In this document: piece after piece, positions 21,992-29,859 of the stretch | Position numbering within the stretch: position 1 is the stretch's first letter | Layout of the letters: every line of letters starts with the position of its first letter | From: Gammaproteobacteria bacterium | Lineage (GTDB): Bacteria; Pseudomonadota; Gammaproteobacteria; Pseudomonadales; Azotimanducaceae | Reading direction: 5' to 3' | Assembly (NCBI GenBank): GCA_026706665.1 | Contig: JAPOYI010000026.1 | Coordinates: 1 to 41,288, forward strand | DNA length: 41,288 nt | Program-made: the position numbers and the translations under genes | The notes under the pieces: model-generated | What the model was told of the DNA's origin: nothing | What the model saw: the letters and a program-made list of their open reading frames with translations, nothing else | Databases searched by the model: none

Positions 21992-24819
21992 GTCTGCGGG
22001 AGCAGGCCGGTCTGTTCGGCCAGGCGGACGCCAAACGTCTCCTGCCAGGAGGAGCGGTGATTCGCCGGGCGCACTTCCACCGCAGTCACCTTGTATTCGG
22101 GGCAGTTCGTCGCCCAATCGCTCAAGTCCGTGGTGACCACGTTGGTGCCGGTGTCCGGATGGTGGAAGGTCGTATAGACCACGCCGGGCACGACGCGCTC
22201 GGTCACGGTGGCGCGCAGCGAAATCTCCCCCATGCGGCTCGTCACGGCCACCCAGTCGCCTTCGCGCACGCCCCTCAATTCCGCATCCGCGGGGTGAATC
22301 TCGAGCACGTCCTCGTCCAGCCAGTCGATGTTGTCCGTGCGCCGGGTCTGTGCGCCGACGTTGTATTGCGTCAGGATCCGTCCCGTCGTCAGGAGCAGCG
22401 GGAACTTGCGATTGGCCCGCTCCTCGGTCGGCTGATAGTCCGTCAGGACGAACATGCCCTTGCCGCGCACGAACGTTTCCCGATGCATGATGGGCGTGCC
22501 GGTCGGCGCGTCGTCCGTGCACGGCCACTGGACGCTCCCCACCCGGTCCAGCAGGTCGAAGGAGACGTTGGCGAACGTCGGCGTCAACGAGGCGATCTCG
22601 TCCATGATCTCGCTCGCCGATCCGTACTGCATCGGGTATCCCAGCGCGTTGGCCAGCGCCTGGGCCACCTTCCACTCCTCCATGCCGATCTTCGGCGCCA
22701 TGACCGGCCGTACGCGGTTGATGCGCCGCTCGGCATTCGTGAACGTGCCGTCCTTCTCGAGGAACGACGTGCCGGGCAGGAATACGTGCGCGAACTTGGC
22801 GGTCTCGTTCAGGAACAGGTCCTGCACGATGACGCACTCCATGGACGCGAGCGCCTCTTCGACGTGCTGGGTGTTCGGATCGGACTGCGCGAGATCCTCG
22901 CCCTGGATGAACATCGCCTTGAACTCGCCGGCGCAGGCGGCGTTCAGCATGTTCGGGATGCGGAACCCCGGTTCCTCGCCGATCTCGACGCCCCAGGCGT
23001 TTTCGAACTGCCCGCGCAGCGCTTCGTCGCCGATGGGCCGGTTGCCGGACAGTTCGTGCGGAAACGACCCCATGTCGCAGGCGCCCTGCACGTTGTTCTG
23101 TCCCCGCAAGGGGTTCACGCCGACACCGGGCCGGCCGATGTTGCCCGTCGCCATCGCCAGGTTCGCCATCGCCATGACCATGGTCGAACCCTGACTGTGC
23201 TCGGTCACACCCAGGCCGTAGTAGATGGCGGCGTTGCCCGCATTGGCGTAAAGGCGCGCGGCGGCGCGGATATCACCAGCCGGGACGCCAATTTCTTCGG
23301 CGACGTGTTCAGGCGAGTTCTCCTCGCGCGCGGCGAAGGCGACCCACTCCTCGAACGAGGCCAGGTCGCAGCGTTCCCTGACGAAGTCGTGGTCGACCAG
23401 GTCTTCCGTAACGACCACGTGCGCGAAGGCATTCATCAACGGCACGTTGGTACCGGGCAGCAGCGGCAGGTGGTGCTCGGCTTCGACGTGCGGCGAGCGA
23501 ACGAGAGCGATGCGCCGGGGATCGGCGACGATCAGTTTCGCGCCCTGGCGCAGGCGGCGCTTCATCTGGGAGGCGAAGACCGGGTGACCCTCGGTCGGGT
23601 TGGCGCCGATCACCATCATCAGGTCGGCGTGGGCCACGGAGTCGAAGTTCTGGGTCCCCGCGGACGTGCCGAAAGTCTGCTTCAGACCGTAGCCGGTGGG
23701 CGAATGGCATACCCGCGCGCAGGTATCGACGTTGTTGGTGCCGAACGCCGCGCGGATCATCTTCATGACCACCCAGACTTCCTCGTTGGTGCAGCGCGAG
23801 GAGGTGATGCCGCCGATGGAGTCGGCCCCGTGTTCCGCCTGGATGGTCTTGAGCCGCTGGGCTGCATAAGCGATCGCCTCGTCCCACGAGACCGCGCGCC
23901 AGGGCGCGTCGGTCCTGTCGCGGATCATCGGTTCGAGCATGCGTTCCCGGTGATTGGCGTAGCCCCAGGCGAAACGTCCCTTCACGCAGGAGTGGCCGTG
24001 GTTGGCGAATCCGTCCTTGTCCGGCGTCATGCGCACGACCTGGTCGCCCTTGAGTTCGGCCTTGAACGAACAGCCGACGCCGCAGTAGGCGCACGTGGTC
24101 CTGACGACGCGGTCGGGCACGCCGTGGTCGATCACGGATTTCTCCATCAGGGTCGCCGTGGGGCAGGCCTGCACGCAGGCGCCGCAGGACACGCACTCGG
24201 AAGAAAAGAAGTCATCCGCCCCGGTCTTGACCGACGCGCCGAACCCGCGGCCGTCGATCGTCAGGGCGAACGTTCCCTGCACCTCGTCACAGGCGCGCAC
24301 GCAGCGTGAACAGACGATGCACTTCGACGGGTCGAAGGAGAAATAGGGATTCGACGCGTCGGCGCCGGCATCCAGGTGATTCGAGCCGTCCTCGTAACGG
24401 ACCTCGCGCAGGCCCACGGCCCCTGCCATGTCCTGCAACTCGCAGTCGCCGTTAGCCGAACAGGTCAGACAGTCGAGCGGGTGGTCCGAAATGTAGAGTT
24501 CCATCACGCCGCGGCGAATGTCGGCGATGTGATCGTTCTGCGTCTGCACGGCCATGCCCTCGGTCACGGGTTCCGTGCAGGAGGCGTGGAGGCCGCGCCG
24601 GCCTTCGATCTCGACCAGGCACAGGCGGCAGGAGCCGAACGCCTGCAGGCTGTCGGTGGCGCAGAGCTTGGGAACGGGGATTCCGATCTGGGCAGCGGCG
24701 CGCATGATGGATGTGCCCTCGGGGACCGTGACCGAGTGGCCATCCACCGTCAGCGACACCTCGGCGCCCGCCTCGGCCGGAACCGCCGGTGTACCGAAAT
24801 CGACGTCGCCGTTCCTCAC
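21988..24819 (-). CDS. fdsA: NAD-linked formate dehydrogenase, catalytic alpha subunit
   Basis: 943-residue bis-MGD enzyme that oxidises formate to CO2 in the cytoplasm. Order: N-terminal [2Fe-2S] ferredoxin domain (GIPVPKLCATDSLQAFGSCRLCLVEIEG), a NuoG-type Cys/His segment (DHPLDCLTCSANGDCELQ), two [4Fe-4S] ferredoxin motifs (CIVCSRCVRACDEVQG; CVSCGACVQACPTATL), the Mo-domain cluster CAYCGVGCSFKAEL, then the molybdopterin domains. The Mo ligand is cysteine, Cys371 in CARVCHSPTGYGLKQTFG, not selenocysteine, with the adjacent catalytic His. GTG start at 24819 overlaps the fdsB stop; the 970-residue upstream reading would run inside fdsB. Length and layout match FdsA of soluble oxygen-tolerant formate dehydrogenases. 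Confidence 0.95.
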   Translation of the reverse strand: MRNGDVDFGTPAVPAEAGAEVSLTVDGHSVTVPEGTSIMRAAAQIGIPVPKLCATDSLQAFGSCRLCLVEIEGRRGLHASCTEPVTEGMAVQTQNDHIADIRRGVMELYISDHPLDCLTCSANGDCELQDMAGAVGLREVRYEDGSNHLDAGADASNPYFSFDPSKCIVCSRCVRACDEVQGTFALTIDGRGFGASVKTGADDFFSSECVSCGACVQACPTATLMEKSVIDHGVPDRVVRTTCAYCGVGCSFKAELKGDQVVRMTPDKDGFANHGHSCVKGRFAWGYANHRERMLEPMIRDRTDAPWRAVSWDEAIAYAAQRLKTIQAEHGADSIGGITSSRCTNEEVWVVMKMIRAAFGTNNVDTCARVCHSPTGYGLKQTFGTSAGTQNFDSVAHADLMMVIGANPTEGHPVFASQMKRRLRQGAKLIVADPRRIALVRSPHVEAEHHLPLLPGTNVPLMNAFAHVVVTEDLVDHDFVRERCDLASFEEWVAFAAREENSPEHVAEEIGVPAGDIRAAARLYANAGNAAIYYGLGVTEHSQGSTMVMAMANLAMATGNIGRPGVGVNPLRGQNNVQGACDMGSFPHELSGNRPIGDEALRGQFENAWGVEIGEEPGFRIPNMLNAACAGEFKAMFIQGEDLAQSDPNTQHVEEALASMECVIVQDLFLNETAKFAHVFLPGTSFLEKDGTFTNAERRINRVRPVMAPKIGMEEWKVAQALANALGYPMQYGSASEIMDEIASLTPTFANVSFDLLDRVGSVQWPCTDDAPTGTPIMHRETFVRGKGMFVLTDYQPTEERANRKFPLLLTTGRILTQYNVGAQTRRTDNIDWLDEDVLEIHPADAELRGVREGDWVAVTSRMGEISLRATVTERVVPGVVYTTFHHPDTGTNVVTTDLSDWATNCPEYKVTAVEVRPANHRSSWQETFGVRLAEQTGLLPQT

Positions 24820-26216
24820 TTCAACCCAAGTGCGCTGCGCACAGGAATGGGCGTCATGCCGCCCATCTGGCACAGGCTCGCTTGCTCCATCACGTCGCAA
24901 AGGTCCCGGATGATAGCCAATTCATCGTCGCCTTGGGCAGACGCCATGAACGCTTCCACGGTTTCCTTTCCCCGCACCGCGCCGATCCGGCAGGGCGTGC
25001 ACTTGCCGCAGGATTCATGCGCGCAGAACGCGAATGCGTAGTGCGCCTGAAGGACCAGGTCGACAGTCTCGTCGAACACCACGATACCCCCGTGGCCGAC
25101 GCCGGCGCCGATGGCCGCGAGCGCCTCGTAGGTCATCGGGGTGTCTAGCTGTTCGTCTTTCAAATACGCGCCCAGCGGGCCTCCTACCTGGACGGCGCCA
25201 ACCGGTCGGCCCGAGCGCGTGCCACCGCCCCAGTCCTCGATCAGGGCGCGCAGGGAGACGCCGAAGGGGAGTTCGATCAGCGCGCCCTTCTTCACGTTGC
25301 CGGCGAGTTGAAACGTCATGGTCCCGGTCGATGCGCCCACACCCAGTGCCGCGTAGTTGGCACCGCCACTCTCCAGGATGTCCGGGACGGCACACAGGGT
25401 AATCACGTTGTGCACCAGCGTCGGCTTGCCGAACAGTCCGGCGATGGCTGGCACCGGCGGTTTGGCGCGTATTTCGCCGCGCTTGCCTTCGAGACTCTCG
25501 AGCAGCGAGGTCTCCTCGCCGCAGATGTACGCGCCCGCGCCGACGAACAGTTCCATGTCGAAGGCCTCGAGCAGACCCATGTTCCGCGCCGAGGCGATGG
25601 CCCGGGCGAAGATCTCCGCCGCCAGGGGATACTCGGAGCGCAAATACACGATGCCCTTGTCCGCGCCCACCGCGCGTCCCGCAAGCAGCATGCCTTCGAT
25701 CAGGCGGAACGGGTCGCCTTCCATGATAAGCCGGTCCGCAAATGTGCCGGAGTCGCCTTCGTCGGCGTTGACGATCACGTACTTCTGGTCGGCCGGCGTG
25801 TCGTGCACCGTGCGCCACTTGATGTGGGCCGGAAAACCCGCCCCGCCTCGGCCGCGCAGACCGCTGGCCTCGATCTCGCCGATCATCTCGACCGGGTCGC
25901 GTTCGAGTTGGGAACACAGCCATGCGGGGTCGTAGTCGAACGGATCGGCACGACCGCAGCGGTCGAACACCCGGCGCTCCTGCCGGGCCAAATCGGGTAG
26001 CGTGTCGACGGGGCCGAGTCTTGCCGCCTCGAGATCGGCGAGATCGGTAACGGGACCATAGGCGATGCCGTCGATATCGATCATGGGCTCCGCCCAGCAG
26101 AGTCCGCAGGATCCGGTGCGCACCACCTCGTGTCCGGCCTGCGCAAGCTCAGACGCGAGTTCGTCCGCCCCGAGGGCGATCGCCAGCGTCTCGCGCGGAA
26201 CCTTGGCGACGCTCAT
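24816..26216 (-). CDS. fdsB: Formate dehydrogenase beta subunit (NuoF-like, FMN and NAD binding)
   Basis: 466 residues. The N-terminal 80 residues look like a thioredoxin-like [2Fe-2S] remnant (GSCGLCWAEPM), as in FdsB/HoxF. The NuoF core follows: SGLRGRGGAGFPAHIKW (FMN/NADH), VIVNADEGDSGTFADRLIME, GAGAYICGEETSLLESLEGKRGEIRAKPP and the C-terminal [4Fe-4S] motif HESCGKCTPCRIG with the fourth cysteine in QASLCQMGG. It passes electrons from the FdsA clusters to NAD+. ATG at 26216 overlaps the fdsG stop (ATGA), and its own stop overlaps the fdsA start. Confidence 0.95.
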   Translation of the reverse strand: MSVAKVPRETLAIALGADELASELAQAGHEVVRTGSCGLCWAEPMIDIDGIAYGPVTDLADLEAARLGPVDTLPDLARQERRVFDRCGRADPFDYDPAWLCSQLERDPVEMIGEIEASGLRGRGGAGFPAHIKWRTVHDTPADQKYVIVNADEGDSGTFADRLIMEGDPFRLIEGMLLAGRAVGADKGIVYLRSEYPLAAEIFARAIASARNMGLLEAFDMELFVGAGAYICGEETSLLESLEGKRGEIRAKPPVPAIAGLFGKPTLVHNVITLCAVPDILESGGANYAALGVGASTGTMTFQLAGNVKKGALIELPFGVSLRALIEDWGGGTRSGRPVGAVQVGGPLGAYLKDEQLDTPMTYEALAAIGAGVGHGGIVVFDETVDLVLQAHYAFAFCAHESCGKCTPCRIGAVRGKETVEAFMASAQGDDELAIIRDLCDVMEQASLCQMGGMTPIPVRSALGLK

Positions 26217-26668
26217 TCCGTCAACGCCTCAACCGTGGCGAAGGGAACCGCGCGACCGTCCACGGTGGCGCTGGGTCCCGAAGTGCAGAGTCCGAGGCAG
26301 TACACCGCCTCAAGGCTCACGCTGCCGTCCGCTGCCGTCTCGCCCAGACCGATGCCCAGCCGGGACGCGGTGGCGGCGGTCAGTTCGCGTCCGCCGACCG
26401 ACTGGCACGCTTCCGCCTGGCAGATGCGGATGTGTCTCTTTCCGGTGGGCTCCGTGCGCAGATCCGAATAGAAGCTGACGATGCCCCGAATTTCGGCGAC
26501 GGTCAGATTGAAGACATCCGCGACGATCTCCATGTGCCGCCGCTCGATGTGGCCGAATGTCCGGACGACATCCGACAGCGCCGCGATGGTCCCGCCGATT
26601 TGGTCGACGCGGACCGTCGCGATGTCGCGGACACGCGTCTCTTCCGAGCCTGGCTCGAGCATCGCCAT
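26213..26668 (-). CDS. fdsG: Formate dehydrogenase gamma subunit (NuoE-like [2Fe-2S])
   Basis: 151-residue thioredoxin-fold [2Fe-2S] protein, first gene of the operon. Four ligands C83, C88 (RICQAEACQS) and C124, C128 (YCLGLCTSGPS) match NuoE/FdsG spacing. The helical N-terminus (RRHMEIVADVFNLTVAEIRGIVSFYSDL) is also typical. ATG at 26668, with an ATG two codons on as alternative; no strong ribosome binding site. A palindrome TTACG-TG-CGTAA at 26710-26721 lies 42 bases upstream and may bind the operon's regulator. Confidence 0.93.
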   Translation of the reverse strand: MAMLEPGSEETRVRDIATVRVDQIGGTIAALSDVVRTFGHIERRHMEIVADVFNLTVAEIRGIVSFYSDLRTEPTGKRHIRICQAEACQSVGGRELTAATASRLGIGLGETAADGSVSLEAVYCLGLCTSGPSATVDGRAVPFATVEALTE

Positions 26669-26905
26669 ACCACGTAGTTCAGGGCCAAAAATCCGAATGT
26701 ATCACACGGTTACGTGCGTAAACACGAAGCGAAGGTAGCGTCAGGCGACATACTTTCGGAGCGGTCCTCCATGCCACCAGATTCGAATAACGGAACGCTG
26801 CTCTCGAAAAGCAGTTCGTCTCGGCGGAGTGCGGGGCCGTCGTTTCCCGCCACGTCTTGCTCGGTTAACCCTGGACGGCAAAGTCCGCCTCCGTCGGTGC
26901 GACCG
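26669..26905. other. Intergenic region between fdsG and the ATPase fragment
   Basis: 237 bases. Apart from the palindrome at 26710-26721 I see no gene; the part near fdsG is the promoter region. Confidence 0.4.
26710..26721. promoter_or_regulatory. Palindrome upstream of the formate dehydrogenase operon
   Basis: TTACG and CGTAA around a 2-base centre, 42 bases from the fdsG start. Candidate operator, for example for a LysR-type FdsR-like regulator, which is not encoded in the window. Confidence 0.4.
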
Positions 26906-27421
26906 CTAGGCTGATATCTCTTGGCCTCGGACTGCCCGGTCAAATCCCGCCGGAGTCAGACGAGGTATCGACCCGTAGCGTCCTCGCAGATAGCGCCGCC
27001 CGATGGACTTGTCACGACGAGCACGGTAATCGGCGAGAGAGGAGATTCGGCTTGCTCCGTCGTCCCCCTTTTCCGCGAGCCAGATTTGATCCCTGCCAAG
27101 TTCGTACGGTTGGTACTCCTCAAGCAGGGCAATGTCATGGGCATTGAAGATGAGTTGTGCGCACCGAGGGTTCGTCCGAGGACTTTGGAACAATTCCACA
27201 AGTCGTCGGACCAATAGCGGGTGAAGGCTGGCGTCAAGTTCGTCCACCAGTAGAACAGCGCCACGATACAAGGCATCGAGTACCGGACCAATCAAGCCAA
27301 CCCAAACTTGGGTACCTATAGACTCGAAACCAGGATCGAGTGTGATGGCTCCATCCTTGCTGCGATGAGAAAGTTGGACCATGTCCTCGATCAGGAATTC
27401 GTCGTCCCCGGCATCGTCATC
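26906..27421 (-). pseudogene. C-terminal fragment of an AAA (AAA_15/OLD-like) ATPase
   Basis: About 171 codons encode only the C-terminal part of an ABC-class AAA ATPase of the AAA_15/COG1106 type found in phage-defence and anti-plasmid systems. Visible: a signature-like ESIGTQVWVGLIGPVLDALYRG, Walker B AVLLVDELDASLHPLLVRRLVELF, and the switch histidine in QLIFNAHDIALL. The Walker A half is missing. The frame stays open further upstream but the sequence before about 27421 no longer looks like this family. Normal members have about 400 residues, so more than half is lost. It cannot be functional alone. Confidence 0.75.
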
Positions 27422-27566
27422 TCGACTCGACGTACTGCCGTGCGTCCGCCATGAGATCGGCGACGTCATAAGCCGGGCACGCGCTCGCCAAGACTTGGCT
27501 GCGGGGTTTGTCGGCCAAAGGGTCAAGGCAGTGCACAAGCTCCCAATCACGAATTAGATTCCATGC
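27417..27566 (-). pseudogene. Unidentified C-terminal gene fragment
   Basis: A 49-codon minus-strand frame (AWNLIRDWELVHCLDPLADK ... DVADLMADARQYVESR, stop at 27417) of normal protein composition, in a different frame from the ATPase fragment and beginning exactly where the 75-bp repeat block ends. It reads like the end of a real protein, but I do not recognise the family. It overlaps the ATPase remnant by a few bases at an apparent junction. Confidence 0.4.
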
Positions 27567-27716
27567 ACCGTCAGGAGCGGATTGGGCAGCCACCCCAGAG
27601 TCCCGGCCATCATCGGCGACCGGGCATCCCGGCGCGCTCATACCGTCAGGAGCGGATTGGGCAGCCACCCCAGAGTCCCGGCCATCATCGGCGACCGGGC
27701 ATCCCGGCGCGCTCAT
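27567..27716. repeat. Perfect 75-bp tandem duplication
   Basis: Two direct copies, 27567-27641 and 27642-27716, appear identical. Each begins ACCGTCAGGAGCGG and ends CCCGGCGCGCTCAT. The last about 33 bases of each unit match the CmcJ/NvfI gene at 31189-31218; the first part does not. 75 bases is 25 codons, so frames pass through unchanged. Confidence 0.9.
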
Positions 27717-27924
27717 ACCACCAAGCACACGGTACCCGTCCAAGACGCCCGCCGGCGCAGAAACGGGTCTCGATACCACCGGGTTCACTCTGACGCGCCA
27801 CAAGCCGGGCATGACCGATTTCGGGGACGAGTCGGCGGTCAAGACCACCTACTGCGAGGAAGTCGTCAGCGTCGCAAAGCAACTCGTCGGAGCCGACGAA
27901 GTGTTCAGTTCCGAAGATCAATGA
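27600..27924 (+). pseudogene. Broken partial copy of a CmcJ/NvfI-family oxidoreductase gene
   Basis: From about 27685 to 27903 the DNA closely matches 31187-31413, the N-terminal third of the intact gene at 31117. The shared peptide is DTTGFTLTRHKPGMTDFGDE, then SAVKT and ADEVF. A one-base insertion (CCCGCCGGCGCAG versus CCCGCGGCGCGG) shifts the frame between the GDRASRRAHTTKH part and the TLTRHKPG part, and the copy ends abruptly after ADEVF, followed by a stop at 27922. The 5' end is replaced by the tandem 75-bp block. The fragment has no active-site region and is non-functional. Confidence 0.85.
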
Positions 27925-28045
27925 GGGCAGTTCCGACCTCACGTTGGGAATTCTCGTCGTTTCCGATCACCCGGATCACGGTTCCGTCGCGTTCGTGCAA
28001 CAATACCCGCCCACCGGGATACGGTCGATAAGCGAGCGCGGGGAT

Positions 28046-29719
28046 ATGGGCACTGACAATCCGGTCGCCAACAAGCGTCTGCCGTTCGGTATCGCTTTCC
28101 GCATCATGCCCGAGGATTTCGCCGTTGAGGTCGTCCGCACGGCACTCGAGCACCGACCCCGCGCCACGAAGAGCGCCCGCGATCGCCTGAACCGGCGCCT
28201 GCGGCGGCTGAAGGTGCCGGGCTTCCGCGATGGAAGTCGGGCCACACCTGCGCAAATGGAGAATCCTGCGCTGAACGCCATCCTCGACGGGGACGACCGA
28301 TTGGCAGGCGCCGTGCTCCGTTGCTGGGAACAAGCCAACGCGCCGCTGCGCAAGGCGGTCGCCGCGCAGCTGGACGAGGCGGATATCGAGCTACGCGCGG
28401 AAACCAGCCCCCACGGGTTCGTCGGCGATTGGCCGGATTCGGAGTGGGCTTCGCAACGTGCCTCCGTGCTCGATGCCCACAGCGAACTCTCGCGCGACGC
28501 CGTCGGCCTGATGCTGATGGTGCTGACCGGGAGATGCCCGGTTCCGGACGACGAGGACCTGCCGGACATCGTCTCGTCGCGTTTTCTCTGCTGGCTGGAC
28601 GAACTGGACGCGCTGCCCGTCACCGCGCCCGAATGGGGGGACGCCCAAGAGTTCGCGCGGGCGGTGGTCATGATGAGCGATGACAAGGGTGTCGAGCTCC
28701 TGCTCGCCGTGTTCCAGCGCCGGAAAGCGGCAGTGCAGGAGTTGGTTGACGGATACGCCGACGAATTGGCTTACCTCGATGTCGATGTGTCGGCCTGGAG
28801 CGAACCTGATGGTCGCGACCCGCTGAGCGTGGCGCTGCTGGCAGAGGAACTCGGCGAGGCGCTCGCGGCGTATCGCCCCGTGCGGCAGCAGGCGAGTTCG
28901 CGAGCCGACGAAACGAAGCGCGCGGCGCAGCGCACGCGCCTCGAGGACACGATCCTCCAAATCGTGGCGCGCTGGGAGACGCTCCCCAAGGACACCATGC
29001 CCGATCCGGACGAAGAACCGGAGGTCGACGATGCGGATCTTGCGGACGAGAACGAGCGCCTGAAAAAGGAACTCGCCGAGACCAGGACCGAACTTGAGCG
29101 CCTGGAGGTCGCCCACAGGAAACTGCGCGAGGAACACCGGCGGGCCAGCGACGACAACGACGGGCTGCGTCAATCCCGCGAACAGACCGGCTCGGAGATC
29201 GCGCTGCTGCGTGCCGAGGTCGCCCGCTATCGAGACGCCGAAGCGCACTGGCGCCTGGCCTATGTCGCGGCCTGCAAGGCGCGCTCCATCGAGGGCGATG
29301 CCGCGCCGGAGGTCACCAACGTCCGGGACGCGGTTGCGCTCGCCGAACGCGCCTTTCCCGACGAGCTTCTGGTTACCCTGAACGGCAAGTCGGACCTCGG
29401 CATTCCATTCGCCAAGCCCGCCGAAGTGTTCGACGCGCTGGCCTGGCTTGCAACTTGCTACCATCGGCAAGGTGCGTCACCTATCGGCGAGTCCTGTCCC
29501 GGCTGGTTCTACAAGCCCGACCAGACCGACTCGACAATGGGCCGATACCGGGAGTGGTACGAGACCTCCGTTGGCGGGCGAACCATCAAGATCTCGAACC
29601 ATATCGGCAGAGGGGCCTCATTCGACCCCAAGAGCACTATCCGAATCGGCTTCGCCTGGGACGACGAACATGATCGCGCCGTGGTCGGTTACGTCGGCCG
29701 GCATCAGCGCACCCGATAG
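28046..29719 (+). CDS. Unknown coiled-coil protein with conserved C-terminal domain, possibly defence related
   Basis: 558 residues from an ATG at 28046 with a weak GGGG site; the frame is open to a TTG at 27944, but that adds low-complexity sequence derived from the flanking debris. Order: basic helical N-terminus (SARDRLNRRLRRLKVPG), a helical middle, an acidic linker (PDPDEEPEVDDADLADE, near 320-335), a coiled coil about residues 330-405 (NERLKKELAETRTELERLEV), and a globular C-terminal domain about 430-558. The end, GRYREWYETSVGG ... NHIGRG ... TIRIGFAWDDEHDRAVVGYVGRH, has the strand pattern of RelE/ParE-like proteins ending in a G-x-x-G-R-H motif. I recall similar C-termini in uncharacterised genes of defence islands; that is memory, not a search. 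No kinase, ATPase or transmembrane motif seen. Confidence 0.65.
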   Translation: MGTDNPVANKRLPFGIAFRIMPEDFAVEVVRTALEHRPRATKSARDRLNRRLRRLKVPGFRDGSRATPAQMENPALNAILDGDDRLAGAVLRCWEQANAPLRKAVAAQLDEADIELRAETSPHGFVGDWPDSEWASQRASVLDAHSELSRDAVGLMLMVLTGRCPVPDDEDLPDIVSSRFLCWLDELDALPVTAPEWGDAQEFARAVVMMSDDKGVELLLAVFQRRKAAVQELVDGYADELAYLDVDVSAWSEPDGRDPLSVALLAEELGEALAAYRPVRQQASSRADETKRAAQRTRLEDTILQIVARWETLPKDTMPDPDEEPEVDDADLADENERLKKELAETRTELERLEVAHRKLREEHRRASDDNDGLRQSREQTGSEIALLRAEVARYRDAEAHWRLAYVAACKARSIEGDAAPEVTNVRDAVALAERAFPDELLVTLNGKSDLGIPFAKPAEVFDALAWLATCYHRQGASPIGESCPGWFYKPDQTDSTMGRYREWYETSVGGRTIKISNHIGRGASFDPKSTIRIGFAWDDEHDRAVVGYVGRHQRTR

Positions 29720-29859
29720 CCCCGATCTCGATCCCGGCATTGGAGCCGTGCCCGAACGACCGAATTTCGCGAGAGCCGGGGAAGATGGGTCAAGGACATG
29801 GCTCCACGGGCGGCCACCGGGTCAGCTGGCATCTTCACAGGCCTGTCCAGGCAACCCGG
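29720..29859. other. Convergent gap
   Basis: 140 bases between converging genes. No strong hairpin-T-tract terminator is visible on either strand. Confidence 0.35.

Noticed and set aside
23690-23720. Possible selenocysteine at the formate dehydrogenase active site
   Set aside because: The codon at 23707-23709 (minus) is TGC, cysteine; no in-frame TGA, so no SECIS element is needed.
21907-24309. 800-codon plus-strand frame
   Set aside because: Antisense shadow of fdsA, which has full family motifs and conserved cysteines.
27567-27716. CRISPR array or integron attC from the repeat block
   Set aside because: Only two adjoining copies with no spacers and no cas or integrase genes; units derive in part from a neighbouring gene.
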